Origin: Lucinisca nassula
Taxonomy: Eukaryota; Mollusca; Bivalvia; Lucinida; Lucinidae
Assembly (NCBI GenBank): GCA_963580285.1
Contig: OY757026.1
Location: 89,626,651-89,690,650, forward strand
DNA: 64,000 nt
Direction: 5' to 3'
Below are positions 42,689-52,801 of this stretch, piece after piece. The first letter of the stretch is position 1. Each line of letters begins with the position of its first letter. The notes beneath the pieces are model-generated. The model worked only from the letters and a program-made list of their open reading frames with translations. It made no database searches and was not told the DNA's origin. Made by a program: the position numbers and the translations under genes.

Positions 42689-43369
42689 TTACGTTGGAGC
42701 CGTCATAGAATCTGAGGCCTGACCCACCGGCGTGCAATTAAAGAGGGAAGCAAAGTTGCCAACCGTGATTGGGTTAACTACCATGCATGCAGTCTGTCGT
42801 ATAATATCCATGTTGTACCCAATCTTTTTATATCGAAGAATGATTTTACGAAATTGGGTGCTGAAGTCATTGCGGTTATATATTTTTCTGAATTTATATA
42901 CTAAGTCACCATAAAATTCGGGTTCCGATAGACCTTGTTGCAGAAGAGATTTAAGTCCAATATTGAGTGAGTGAGTTTTAGTTTTACGTCCCACCAACAG
43001 CTAAGGTCATACGGAGACGGGACCTCGGTTTAAAGACTCATCCGAAAGTCTAAGTCCAATATTGAATTTTGAAATTAAATCAGAATGGCGTCTATAAAAT
43101 TTTGAAAAGGCTTTGCGTAGTTTATGGTACCGATAACCCTGATTAAGAAGTTTAGCCGTTAATAATTTATTACGAGTGTTGAAGTCAGTTACATGACTAC
43201 ACACTCTAGCAAATCGAATTAATTGCGAAATATAAACGCCATAGGATGGCGCACGAGGAACATCACCATCCAAAAAAGGAAAATTTACAATCTCAAAATC
43301 AAAGTCATCGCGTTTATCATAAATTTTGCACGAAACAAATCCATCTACAATAGATAGATGTGAATCCAA
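42689..43369 (-). pseudogene. Retro-G polyprotein C-terminus, split by a SINE
   Basis: First part: YDKRDDFDFEIVNFPFLDGD, PSYGVYISQLIRFARVCSHV, KLLNQGYRYHKLRKAFSKFY. After the 84-bp insertion at 42967-43050 the frame resumes: NIGLKSLLQQGLSEPEFYGD LVYKFRK, ending PITVGNFASLFNCTPVG. From memory this segment follows the YMDD reverse transcriptase domain in a widespread group of metazoan retroelements. I cannot name the clade, and the RT core itself is missing here. Removing the insert and one target duplication restores FNIGLKSLL in frame. Confidence 0.6.
42967..43050 (-). mobile_element. SINE insertion with 15-bp target duplication
   Basis: TAAGTCCAATATTGA occurs at 42952-42966 and 43051-43065. 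The 84-bp insert, read on the minus strand, contains ACCGAGGTCCCGTCTCC and ends GGGACGTAAAACTAAAACTC plus ACTCAC. The GACGTAAAAC tail resembles that of SINE-1 though the bodies differ. 5'-truncated. Confidence 0.85.
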
Positions 43370-43676
43370 AAACGGGGCCTCGGTATCAGAAGAATTTGCT
43401 TTATTTAACTGAAGTTCTAGGGGGTAAATCTAACTGATCAAACCATCAAAATAGGTATCAAAGACAGAATTGGGTGTGGTTAGACTGAATATTCAGCAAG
43501 AGAAGGGCTGGTGTAATTTCTATTTTTTTTAGGTTTTAGTTTTACAGCCCTTTTCAAAAAAATTTTCACTTGTATCCAGCCAATCATTAATCATATGTGG
43601 GCAAAGATTGAGTATATCACTTATTGCAAATGGGTTGTGACAAGTAAAAACATGGCAGCACGCAATCCGACTAACT

Positions 43677-43786
43677 CATCACGAAGACACGCCCATACCA
43701 TTTTGACTCCTTCGAGCCCCAACCCTCCCATTCCCGCCCAAAGACACAGACCGCAGTTACCCGACAGAACAGCATAAAATCCGACT
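43677..43786 (+). mobile_element. PAL-A left half, truncated, T-to-C rich
   Basis: Begins CATCACGAAGACACGCCCAT. Ends within the left stem (AGTTACCCGACAGAACAGC). TTTCTGCTCTAAAATATAGA of intact copies appears as TTCCCGCCCAAAGACACAGA. Confidence 0.65.
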
Positions 43787-43790
43787 AACT

Positions 43791-44085
43791 CATCACGAGA
43801 AATATGCCCGTACAATTTTGTTCCCCCCGAACCCCACCCCTTTTTAAAAACTGGGGCTCGTTGGGGTAAACCTTATTCCTCCTATTCCCGCCAAAAAACA
43901 CAGACCGTGGGTACCCGACAGAACTGTCTCGATAAGGCAGGTCTAACGAGCATCCACTATCCATAATCCAGAGACAAGGAAAATATCACAATGTTTCACC
44001 TTACAATTTTGGTATTTTTTTTTTTATTTGTTTTTCGGTTGTTAACTTGCAAAAACGCCTGCATAGTCATGCACCCGCAAAGTAG
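43791..44085 (+). mobile_element. PAL-A element, T-to-C rich
   Basis: Begins CATCACGAGAAATATGCCCG. Core CCGTGGGTACCCGACAGAAC, loop region TGTCTCGATAAGGC. The right end (CTGCATAGTCATGCACCCGC) is decayed. Confidence 0.65.
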
Positions 44086-44230
44086 CTTACACTTTCATAA
44101 AGAGTCAAACCCAGGCAGTTCACCTAACAAATCGTTAATCATGTGTGGGCAAAATCTGCACAAACTTATTACTTATTGCAAAGGGGTTATGACATCCAAC
44201 AAACATAGCTGCATAAAATCCGACTAAACT

Positions 44231-44494
44231 CATCACGAAAACACGCCCATACAAATTCGATCCCCACGAACCCCACCCTCCTATAACAAAGCTGGGGCTC
44301 CTAGGGGTAAACTTTGTCCCTCCCATTCCTGCCCAAAAACACAGACTGTGGGTACCTGACAGAACAGCCTCGATGAGACTGCTCTAACGAGCACCCACAG
44401 TCTATATCCCAGAAAGAAACAAGAATTTTCACTGTACAATTTTTTTTTCGGGGTTAAGCTTACAGAGCACCTGCACAGGCATGTCCCCGCAATG
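44231..44494 (+). mobile_element. PAL-A element, T-to-C rich
   Basis: Begins CATCACGAAAACACGCCCAT and ends ACAGGCATGTCCCCGCAATG. Left arm TTGTCCCTCCCATTCCTGCC corresponds to TTATTTTTCTTATTTCTGCT in intact copies. Confidence 0.7.
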
Positions 44495-44689
44495 AAGCTT
44501 GTAGTTTCATAAAGACTCACACCCAGGCAGTTAACCCATGCCGACATGTTTCCCATAACACCATTCTAAAAGGTCAGTTTTGCTGGTTTTAATGACAGCG
44601 CCTGTTTAAGTATCTTGTATTACATAATTACGTCGATCATCAATTTCATGTTGATTTCACACCTTTATGAATATCACTGCAAATTAAAA

Positions 44690-44907
44690 TGAGCCAGCCC
44701 ATGAGAAAATGGTACTTATCACATAGGCGAAAAACAAAGGCTTAGGCTAGCCTGCGCATACGCGCAGTCTCGTCCGAGCCTTTGTTGTTCGCAGTCATGT
44801 AATGTTGGCCAGGTAAAGAGCCATGCTTCTGGCCCTATTAAGTGGCTGCGCATGAATCAATCATAAAACGGACAATCCTAAGGTCTATTTTCTCATGAGT
44901 CGGCTCA
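44690..44907. mobile_element. PAL-D MITE, full length
   Basis: TGAGCCAGCCCATGAGAAAA at the left is inverted at the right as ATTTTCTCATGAGTCGGCTCA. Inner palindrome AACAAAGGCTTAGGCTAGCC / CTCGTCCGAGCCTTTGTT. It shares the off-centre block GAGCCATGCTTCTGGCCCTA with the copy at 27064, where it is inverted. Confidence 0.75.
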
Positions 44908-44982
44908 AATGTCATATTTTGTATTTGAATCGAATATCATATTTTATGAAATAAAGATACATATCCAGCATTCGTTTTCCTG

Positions 44983-44984
<2 letters not shown>

Positions 44985-45036
<52 letters not shown>
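44985..45036. repeat. (TC)n microsatellite
   Basis: About 52 bp of TC. Confidence 0.9.
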
Positions 45037-45040
<4 letters not shown>

Positions 45041-46080
45041 ACAGGCTTAATATACCTGTCACTGTAGCAGAACTGAAGATATATTTTTAAAATAACAAAA
45101 CAAACTCATTTCTTTTAATTGGGTTTTACGGCTTTTCAAGAATATTTCACATACATAGAGCCGATCGTTCATCAAAGGTAAGCGAAAAACGGAGTGCCCG
45201 GAGAAAAACTACATTGTCTTCCTCCGTAAAGAGAACTTGCATTTCTCAACAGAATCAGAATCAGAATCAGAATCAGAATTGTTACTGGTGACACGTCAAA
45301 TGACATTCATACAACAGGACCTGTTATTGTTTAAAAAGATATTTTTGAGCTTGGTGACCTCACCAATTTAAGAATATTTCACAAATATCGAGCACAACGT
45401 TCATCTTTAGATAGCGAGTAATACAATACAATAATTTATTAAAGTCTCACCTCATAAGAAAAGTATAAAAATATTTAAACTTTCATACATGAGAGGCTCT
45501 ACTCAAGAGCTATGAGAGACTATATGCTCATATATACATATTCACATTAAAGGAATCTTAAAAACAGAGATATTTAGCTTAAAACATAAAGTATGTTGAT
45601 TAAAATATAAAAAGTAAAATATATGGATCTATCTTAACCAGGTTTATCACAGTTATTTATATAGCAGATCGCGTCTATTTCTGAGTATTTCAAAACAGGT
45701 TTTGGCACAAGTACGTATATTTCTATAAAAAACTCTCTGATCAGGGACCACAGCATTGTAATGTGTGGGTGGGGGCCGGGAAATATGGGAAAATGTTGGT
45801 GCACTGGCCAGATGCGACAAAGCAAATGGAACGGACTCACAGAATTGCTTACATGGCAGCAAATAAAATTCTGAAGGCTGATTTTGCATCTCATGATGCT
45901 GAAGGTCACTGATTGGAGGTGTCACATTTATGCCACAATGGCGTTTGCATCAAACCTAGTCATCTTGTTCTAGAGCTGCAGGGGACAAATATGGAAAGAA
46001 CGTCCTGCCAAAAACAAGGGCATTGTTCTAAACTCCATAACCCCCATTGTATAATGTAAAGTAAGTTTACAAAACAAGAA
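45037..46080. other. No gene; short CAGAAT repeat at 45250-45280
   Basis: A five-fold CAGAAT repeat is present; no coding signal. The last few hundred bases may be the 3' part of the Mutator-like element but no terminal repeat was found. Confidence 0.4.
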
Positions 46081-48199
46081 TCAGAAGCTATTTTTATTCT
46101 TTTTAACTCTTTTGGGCTTATCTAAATTCGTGTACGTATGATCAGCTCTGAATTTCTCCGGCCACACAGGCAGCAGTATGTTTTTTTGATATTTAGCCTC
46201 TTCTTGCTGTTTTTCATACAAATTGAAAAGAGCTCTTCTCTTTCGACATCTAGAGTCCTTATAAGTTTTCATTTTCTTACGCTTTTTGTCGCTTTCATGG
46301 ATTTTCTGGTACCTGTTTAAAGTTCGAGCTACCCGTGTACCCGAAAAATTGGTGAGCCGACCAGTTTGCAAAGCTTAAATACTGATTCACCAGGGCCATG
46401 GTTGATATTATGCCCTGCACTATGAGCACGCCCAGCAAAATTACGAATAAAGGTATTATTCTTTGGTAAAGACCTTCGCATACTCCGGTTGGAGGCCTCA
46501 CACTTCTGTGTATTAGAGTTGAGCTTGGTTTTTTCCAGCATTCCTTGACTTAGGCGATAATCTATGCATTTGCGTATCAAAGCATGGCTATCATCGCTTG
46601 CCTGCAAAACAAAGCCTGCATCTAAGCAGGGGCTCTTTTCCAACCATGTGATGTTGCTAGTGCTTAGACACACAAATGAATACATAGTGCAAAGGTCATG
46701 GTTGCCATGGTAACATTCTACAATAGCATCACAAGTATATGACAGAGCTGCCTTCAGTTTGGATGTTTCACCGGAAAACCTTTTAAAAGCTTGTGTGAAT
46801 TCTGCCTGACATCTGTCTGCAAGATCAACAGAAAGCTTTTGGTGCAGTTTCTGCCTTTCAATTTTAGTATTTCCTGGTATGTAGTTTATGAGCTCTGTCA
46901 TATTCTTGATAAATTTCCTATGGTTATTCGAAACATGACGCGTGTCCAGTAAGTGTTTTGGTTCGGTTGAAGTTATGCCGTCCTCATATAGTTGCATTGC
47001 TGCCCTGTATGCTGAAGAGTCTGGGTCTGTAGTTAAATACTCCACTTCAAGCCCAGTATCAGCCAGCTCCTCAAAGCACTGCCTAGCCCACTCTTCTTCA
47101 TTACCAATATTCATGCCCATATCAATGTTGGAAAAGCAGTCACCTTCATGCTGACATTTGATACTCGAACCGTTCCTCCGCTTAGAGCAGAGTTTGGTTT
47201 TTGTTTGAATATTGATAATGTTATGATGTGGGGTTTCATTTTCTGCCACAAGGTAAATGGCTTGAGTGCTGGGTTGAAATGGAGTCTTCCCAACCCCAGA
47301 GTACAGTGCATTATTATAGCAGCCATCTGCCTGAACATTGATTGCTGATGGTTTTTTACCTAATAAAATGTTGATGGACTGTAAATCCTCGCACCGCAAT
47401 CTCATGTCATATTTATTGGCCCTTGTGACAGTTTCTAGTGTTTTGTTTGCAGACTTCTGCATGCCAGTGCTAGATGGAGGTGGGGTATTAATGCTGCACA
47501 GTATCTTTGAAAAACTGGAAGGACCTATGGAAGTCTGACTGAGCCCAACATGAAGAGACTGGTTGATATTGGCTGCGCGCCTTCCCTTAGACTTTCGAGG
47601 TATGTCTTCATAAAGGTTGTGCATTTTCGAATGAAATCCACAGCCTTTACAAAGAAGCCGCTCTCTCCAGCAGAGCCCAAATTTCTGTTCTGACACCATG
47701 TTCCATTGGAGAACTCCATCTCTGCACCCTGGAGATACTTTCTGATGGTCTCTAAAGGCATTGTTCCATAGCTCAGCTGTTTTTTCCAAATGAAGAAGTC
47801 TGTAGCTGCTTGTTTCAGATCTGCAGTTTAGAGAAGTAACAGATTTCTTGTTTGAAAAAAAACAACAACAACAACAACAACAACAAAAAATGAAACTGTG
47901 ATGGGACTTGTTTCAGAAAGAAATCAGTAAAGTTTTATTGAAATTTGGTGGCTTTACCTTACATCTGGCTGACACGTCGCACTTTTTTCAACTTCTGGCT
48001 TATCCAATCGCTTCGGCCGCAAAAGTTTGACAACAGAGTTTTGGCTTTTTGTCTCTACTAACTCATGTCTTTCCTTTGTCAGCCTGACATATGGCTTAGA
48101 AATGTCATTAGTAATGACAGCAGCTCTCTTTTTTCCCTTATTATGAGGCTCATTGCCTTTCTTGAACAACATTTTCCTTTTGTTTTTCTGGAACACCAT
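46081..48199 (-). pseudogene. Mutator-like transposase gene, two exons, one frameshift
   Basis: Exon 1 (48199-47958) starts MVFQKNKRKMLFKKGNEPHN KG, a basic N-terminus, and ends PDV. Exon 2 (47820-46329) continues RSETSSYRLLHLEKTAELWN. Features of the 486-residue frame, numbered from the codon at 47789: a CKGC knuckle (about 47-50), GRRAANINQSLHVGLSQTSI G (69-89), the first catalytic-type Asp in NVQADGCYNN (D155), GVGKTPFQPSTQ, and TTDPDSSAYRA (D255/D257), then LDTRHVSNNHRKFIKN. From memory these match the Mutator-like transposase domain common in cnidarians and molluscs. A frameshift near 46345-46375 separates a basic C-terminal tail (TRVARTLNRYQKIHESDKKR to 46081). Non-functional as read unless the shift is an error. 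No TIR located. Confidence 0.8.
47821..47957 (-). other. Predicted 137-bp intron in the Mutator-like gene
   Basis: On the minus strand the donor is AAG|GTAAAG and the acceptor CTAAACTGCAG|ATC, preceded by a pyrimidine-rich tract made from a (GTT)n run. Splicing joins exon 1 to exon 2 in phase: GTA-AG + A-TCT-GAA. Without splicing the exon 1 frame stops at once (AGG TAA). Confidence 0.7.
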
Positions 48200-49940
48200 T
48201 GTGTTGGAACCAGATAAATTGCCAAATGAAAGGGAATAACACAATTTTTCAAAATTACTCTTATTCAATATTTCGGCCAGAGGCCTTTATCAAGAAAAAA
48301 CGTGTACTTTAAAGCCAACTACATTGTCTCTTTTCCACCATTTCAACTTGTATACAGGGAATACATCACGACGTCATGACGTCGTGCCATGACGTCGCAC
48401 CGCATTTCCCGCAAAAGCGACACTTTGGCGTAATAAACCACAGCTCCAGCATTCCCACTCAATAACAGACTACTCCAAGGGCACTAGATGTTGTTTGCGG
48501 TTGCAAGCACCAGTTAACGCCCTTGGAACAGTCATACATTCCATGGCCAGACGTGCACAGGGAACACCCAGGTCAGACTGCACAGGTGCATTCAGACCAG
48601 ACTGTTCACCGTGCACCTACGGATAAGTAGGAATACCCGAATATTTTGGCCAATGAAAAATAACAAGTCCTGATTGTAAAAATCACTTCACAGTGTGTAA
48701 TATTTCAGAGAAACACAGCAAAATATCATATATAACTCCAGAAATGTGAAATAAACTCCGAAAATATATCTTATAATAGCATACAGATCTTCATCAGAAC
48801 AGATTTTATAAGTAAATGAGCACTTCCTAAATATACCAAAATATACAGTTATAATGGTGCTTAGATGAGAAATTTGATGCTAATTGCTGCTTTTCTGATA
48901 ACAGGAGGAAATAAAATGATTGTTTACATTGTTTTAAAATAGAGAAGCAACAGTTGGCTGGTCATTTGCTGTTAATTGGGAGATTCATATTGGAGTGGGT
49001 GGGGTAAGGGGACTAGACCACTGGGTTTTTTTTTTGTAGTGCCCATTGACAGTATTATAGCCATCAAGAGCTTTAGATAGCATAGAGCAATGCTGTGCAG
49101 TAACATATGTGCAAGAAAGGTGTAATTTAAGACATTGATAACAAGTAAAGTGCCTTTGTTACACTGTCGCCTGGAGGGACAAAAGGCCCGAGCCTGGCGT
49201 AGTGTTACAGTCAAAAGGGCAATGCATCTTTTCTGTGGTAAACTGTAAAATTGATCTTTTTTGTTCAGTTCCACAATTTGTAACATGGCTGAATTTAATT
49301 TTGAGCAAAGGGAAATAATCTACTATTGTCTGTTGTAAAAGTGACAATGGCGGTTATGGCACATGATGCTCAAAAATGCACTGAAACAACAGTTATGCTC
49401 TAAAATCAGTAAAAGTACCTCTTTTAAACAGATTTGAAGAGCATACTGTTCTCTCTTCAGGTTGAAGACATACCACAGAAAGCAGTAAACCAGAAGTAGA
49501 TGGGCTATGGATTGTTTGCTGTCTCAGAGCAGAAAGTGATCACTTGAGCTATTTTTTCATCATTCATTGTTCGGAGCCATTGGCCGCAGAATGACAGTAT
49601 TGAATGAAACACCAATTTTTCTAAGATATACTCTGGAACAAGCAACTAAAACATATTGATTTTGATTGTGGATATCTCACTTAATGTACAGAAGGAAAGC
49701 TAAGCCACTTTAAAGGGTAAAGCATTGATCCTATAGGTAGCATTGCACTAAATGCCGGAGGTGCCGGGTTTTATCACTTTGGGACAGAGCTTTTAGTTGC
49801 AGTCTAAATACCAAGCTTGCTTCCATTGGATATATATCCCATGTTTCATTCCAATGTGAGTAAAGGATATTTATAAGGAAATGAAATGATGCATGTTTTA
49901 TAATTATATCTGCAAGCTCATAGAAATTGTTGCTGATTTT
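48200..49940. other. No gene seen
   Basis: GACGTCATGACGTCG palindromes occur at 48372-48396. A tRNA-like patch at about 49710-49790 (GGTAGCATTG, GCCGGGTTTTATC) may be an old SINE head. No coding region; ORFs of 62-104 codons look random. Confidence 0.4.
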
Positions 49941-49949
49941 ATATGGGCA

Positions 49950-51812
49950 CCCTGCGTTAAAAAAATGTGCTTGTCATTCACTGCGAATCTGAAGGTCAAC
50001 AAACATGACGGACCATAACTTGAAAAGGAGCCGGACAGCATGTGGATTTTTTCTCATTAACTTGTTGAGCAAGGGTGGCTCTATAAACAAGTAAGGTTTG
50101 AAAGGATTTGTATGTGTAGTTTTTGTGATAGCGTGTAAAAGGTTACTATTGTCGCCTATGGACAACATTTAGTGGTAAGCACCCTGAACAACTTATAAGT
50201 GCGCAATTTATTTTGTCCACTTCCGTGTCGGGCACTATCACATCTTCCGACCAGGTCGTCAGGAACTTTTGAGATAGGTAATCTGCTAAATGTCTCTTGA
50301 ATACCGTTGGGTTTGAGACTCCCGTTTGGTACTGGAGCCCGGCTTCTTCCAGCATTTTGTTTACTCTGTAATTGAAGTTTTGACAACGTCCATTAGCATT
50401 CGTCTCAGCCCAGTCGAAGATTTTTCTATTCAATCTATCAGAGTTCATAGATTTCAGGCGTAACCACTGGTTAATTACAGTATTCCAGTGCCGAACCATC
50501 GTAGGCTTCCACCCTGTGTCACCTTGTACAGCTGCATTCGGTGTATATCGCCCCACTCCTAAGTAATATCGAGCTGCTCTCATTTGAATAGTATTTATGC
50601 ATTGGAACTGTCTACTTCCCAATATGGCTGTCCCATTACTAACGACACTCCAAACCATGGAGTCGAAAAGTTTTGTATAAGAACAAAACGGGAGACCGCC
50701 TATCGATTTACTTTTTGCGATCACCAATCCTAGAGCACGATTAGCGGCCTTTGATACGTGATTTGCAATCTTGTTATAATCTAGATGCTCTGTTAGTAGT
50801 ACTCCTAGATATGTGTACTGTGGCACTATTTCTAAGCTCATATCACCACATTTGAAGTTATAAATGGTTTGAGTAACATTTGGTGGGCGGAAATGGACAA
50901 CATTTGATTTCTGCTGGTTAATCCTTAAACAATTATTTGAACACCAGCTATGAAGCTCGTTTAACAGGACTTGTAGATCATCTTCAGACGCAGAGATGAA
51001 TACTAAATCGTCTGCATACAACATAACAGCCACCTTCTCTCCATCAATATCTATTCCAAGGTTCATACTGTTTATTCTGGTTATTAAGTCGTTAACATAT
51101 AGATTGAATAATAATGTTGAAAGCGTACAACCCTGTTTAAGCCCACAGCCAACTTCAAAATATTCAGTTTTGAGACCATTTACACGAACACAGCACTTCA
51201 CGTTTTCGTATAGAGATGTTATTGCCTTATGTATTCGACCATTTAGCCCTAAATCAGTAAGCTTTTTGAAAAGCAGATTTCTATTGATCGAATCATAAGC
51301 CTTAGAGAAATCTATAAACGCAGTGAATGTTGATTGGCGCTTTAGCTTTCTTGTCTCAATAATCGATGTCAGTGATAAAATGTGATCAACCGTGCTTCGT
51401 CCCTTCCTGAAGCCATTTTGGGGTTCACAAATTATGCCGTTTTCATCTTCCCACTCAATTAACCTATTATTTAATACATTACAATACAGTTTGTATATTG
51501 CAGGTGTGATGGTGATGCCACGGTAATATGCCGGATTTCGTTTATCTGCAGTGGATGTCTTTAAGACAGGCGTAATTATCCCACTTTTCCACATTTCCGG
51601 TATTTTACCCAGCACAAAACATTGGTTGAATAGCGCCTGTATAAGTGCCAACAAGTTCTGATCTTTTAATACCTCGGCTGGGATTTCATCTATACCTGCT
51701 GCTTTCTTATTTTTTAAGCGATGCAGGGCTGTTTTAATTTCCTGGATAGTAATTTTTTCGTTTAAATTATTACACAGGACTATCCTGATATATAAAATCG
51801 TCTTGCTCATAA
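49950..51812 (-). mobile_element. LINE-F: 5'-truncated non-LTR retrotransposon (RTE-like?)
   Basis: Only reverse transcriptase and downstream sequence remain. The 5' edge (about 51812) abuts a truncated PAL-A element. The clade is uncertain: YYRGITITP and GLKQGCTLS resemble RTE/Proto-type RTs. Confidence 0.7.
50146..51810 (-). CDS. LINE-F reverse transcriptase fragment, open over 554 codons
   Basis: RT motifs in order: KNKKAAGIDEIPAEVLK, YYRGITITPAIYKLYCNVLN (motif 2), PQNGFRKGRSTVDHI, FIDFSKAYDSINR (motif A), GLKQGCTLSTLLFNLYVNDL (motif B), VMLYADDLVFIS (motif C), LRINQQKSNVVHF and YTYLGVLL (motifs D-E). The frame then extends about 250 residues to VVHRRQ. There is no endonuclease, so the copy cannot move by itself. 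The first codons (MSKTILYIRI) may come from the junction rather than the element. The frame is undamaged, implying a fairly recent insertion. Confidence 0.8.
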   Translation of the reverse strand: MSKTILYIRIVLCNNLNEKITIQEIKTALHRLKNKKAAGIDEIPAEVLKDQNLLALIQALFNQCFVLGKIPEMWKSGIITPVLKTSTADKRNPAYYRGITITPAIYKLYCNVLNNRLIEWEDENGIICEPQNGFRKGRSTVDHILSLTSIIETRKLKRQSTFTAFIDFSKAYDSINRNLLFKKLTDLGLNGRIHKAITSLYENVKCCVRVNGLKTEYFEVGCGLKQGCTLSTLLFNLYVNDLITRINSMNLGIDIDGEKVAVMLYADDLVFISASEDDLQVLLNELHSWCSNNCLRINQQKSNVVHFRPPNVTQTIYNFKCGDMSLEIVPQYTYLGVLLTEHLDYNKIANHVSKAANRALGLVIAKSKSIGGLPFCSYTKLFDSMVWSVVSNGTAILGSRQFQCINTIQMRAARYYLGVGRYTPNAAVQGDTGWKPTMVRHWNTVINQWLRLKSMNSDRLNRKIFDWAETNANGRCQNFNYRVNKMLEEAGLQYQTGVSNPTVFKRHLADYLSQKFLTTWSEDVIVPDTEVDKINCALISCSGCLPLNVVHRRQ

Positions 51813-51824
51813 TTAAATAATTGC

Positions 51825-51990
51825 ATTAAATTGCAGGGGTATAAATTTTGTTTCTTCATATTTCTGCTCAAAAATAAGTTTGTGGGTACTCGTTAGAACC
51901 GCCTCATTGTATCATCCGCAATCTACGTTTTGAGCAATATAATATATTTAGCAAATTAGCATCTGATAAATTCTATTCCTTTAGCCATGA
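51825..51990 (+). mobile_element. PAL-A element, internally deleted
   Basis: GCAGGGGTATAAATTTTGTT, TTTCTGCTCAAAAATAAGTT, GTGGGTACTCGTTAGAACCG CCTCATTG, then directly ATCATCCGCAATCTACGTTT. The loop-distal part of the right arm is deleted. Confidence 0.7.
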
Positions 51991-52020
51991 TCGATAGCAA
52001 TATTTCGCATAGATTTTGTT

Positions 52021-52066
52021 TGTTTGGTTTGAGGTTTAACGTCCCCTATGGGCGGGGGCTGATTTT
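52021..52066 (-). mobile_element. SINE-1 with the body deleted
   Basis: GTTTGGTTTGAGGTTTAACG TCCCC is joined to TATGGGCGGGGGC, bringing the 3' tail and the 5' hairpin together. About 250 bp of body is missing. Confidence 0.65.
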
Positions 52067-52496
52067 GCATAAATATGTTATCCTAAGTGTATGACTCAAA
52101 ATCTAGTACACATTTGTTCTCAATACAAAAACACTCAAATCTCACAAAACGGCGAGATTCTCGTTCAGAAATATACAGGTAAATCAGAATGCTTCTAATA
52201 ATACAGGTAAGCGAGACCACTTGTCCCGATGGTCAGCGGTCAACGGGGAAATAACTGGCAATAAAAGATTATGCTTATTTTATGGATTTAGTTCCCTTGT
52301 AGACTGCGTTAAAATAAGTTCAGTATAGTCTGACCCAGAGACTTCTCATGCTGCATGAAGGAGCATTGGGTCCTTAGCTATTCTTAGAGCGCACAGCGAA
52401 GACTCTGATCAGACTGCGCGAATGCTCAGGCTGATCTGTCTTCACTGCGCGCACAAATAAATTGTAGGAAATGCTGTGCCTCGGCACATATTGCTT

Positions 52497-52770
52497 TTTT
52501 GTTTGAATTGAGGTTTAACGTTCCCGTCAACACATTTTATGTCATTTTGAGATGTTTCTTCCAATTTTGGGTCTTTGATGAAATCACGTCTGAAGCCCTA
52601 CCGCTCACTAAAACCAATAGGGTGCATGAAAGGTCGATTCGCACCACTTTGCCTGGCTAGGCTTAGACATTTTAAGCTGTTTACCAGTACTCGTGTGCGG
52701 TCGGTTTCAGCTCTGCGAAGCAATGTGTAGCCCAATCTATTTCTCCAAACCCCGATGGGCGGGGGATCTC
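52497..52770 (-). mobile_element. SINE-1
   Basis: Reverse orientation: TTGAGGTTTAACGTTCCCGT to CCCCGATGGGCGGGGG. Part of it (from 52536) is duplicated at 62851. Confidence 0.75.
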
Positions 52771-52801
52771 AAAAATGATATTATATGTATCCAATCATAG
52801 T

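Larger units (their letters stand above)
42124..43425 (-). mobile_element. Retro-G: 5'-truncated retroelement with a long 3' UTR
   Basis: On the minus strand a coding fragment (42689-43369) is followed by about 565 bp without ORF. The distal 506 bp of that recurs at 38488-38993 and, diverged, at 4645-5050. All three share the same distal edge and differ at the proximal edge, as expected for 5'-truncated retroelement copies. Bounded by an imperfect 17-18-bp duplication of PAL-B sequence. Confidence 0.65.
41898..43512 (+). mobile_element. PAL-B MITE split by Retro-G
   Basis: The left part has TTGCAGACAGTGTAGATCCA, GATCAGATGGCCTCC and CTGTTTGACATTCAATTCAT. The right part resumes at 43466 with AATTGGGTGTGGTTAGACTG AATATTCAGCAAG. 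Between them lies a 1.3-kb insert bounded by imperfect 17-18-bp direct repeats AAATCCAACTTATTCAAA (42106-42123) and AAATCTAACTGATCAAA (43426-43442). Confidence 0.65.
43560..44240. repeat. Duplicated flank around three PAL-A copies
   Basis: ATCATTAATCATATGTGGGC (43584) with CTTATTGCAAATGGG recurs as ATCGTTAATCATGTGTGGGC (44129) with CTTATTGCAAAGGGG. CGACTAA(A)CTCATCACGA precedes each PAL-A copy (43669, 43782, 44222). The PAL-A elements and their target flank have been tandemly duplicated. Confidence 0.6.

Noticed and set aside
48369..48400. GACGTCATGACGTCG palindromes as a CRE-type promoter element
   Set aside because: No gene follows in a consistent position and similar GACGTC motifs occur elsewhere in non-coding DNA (57285); too little to call regulation.
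49700..49790. tRNA-like sequence
   Set aside because: A- and B-box resemblance is weak and no SINE body or tail could be followed.
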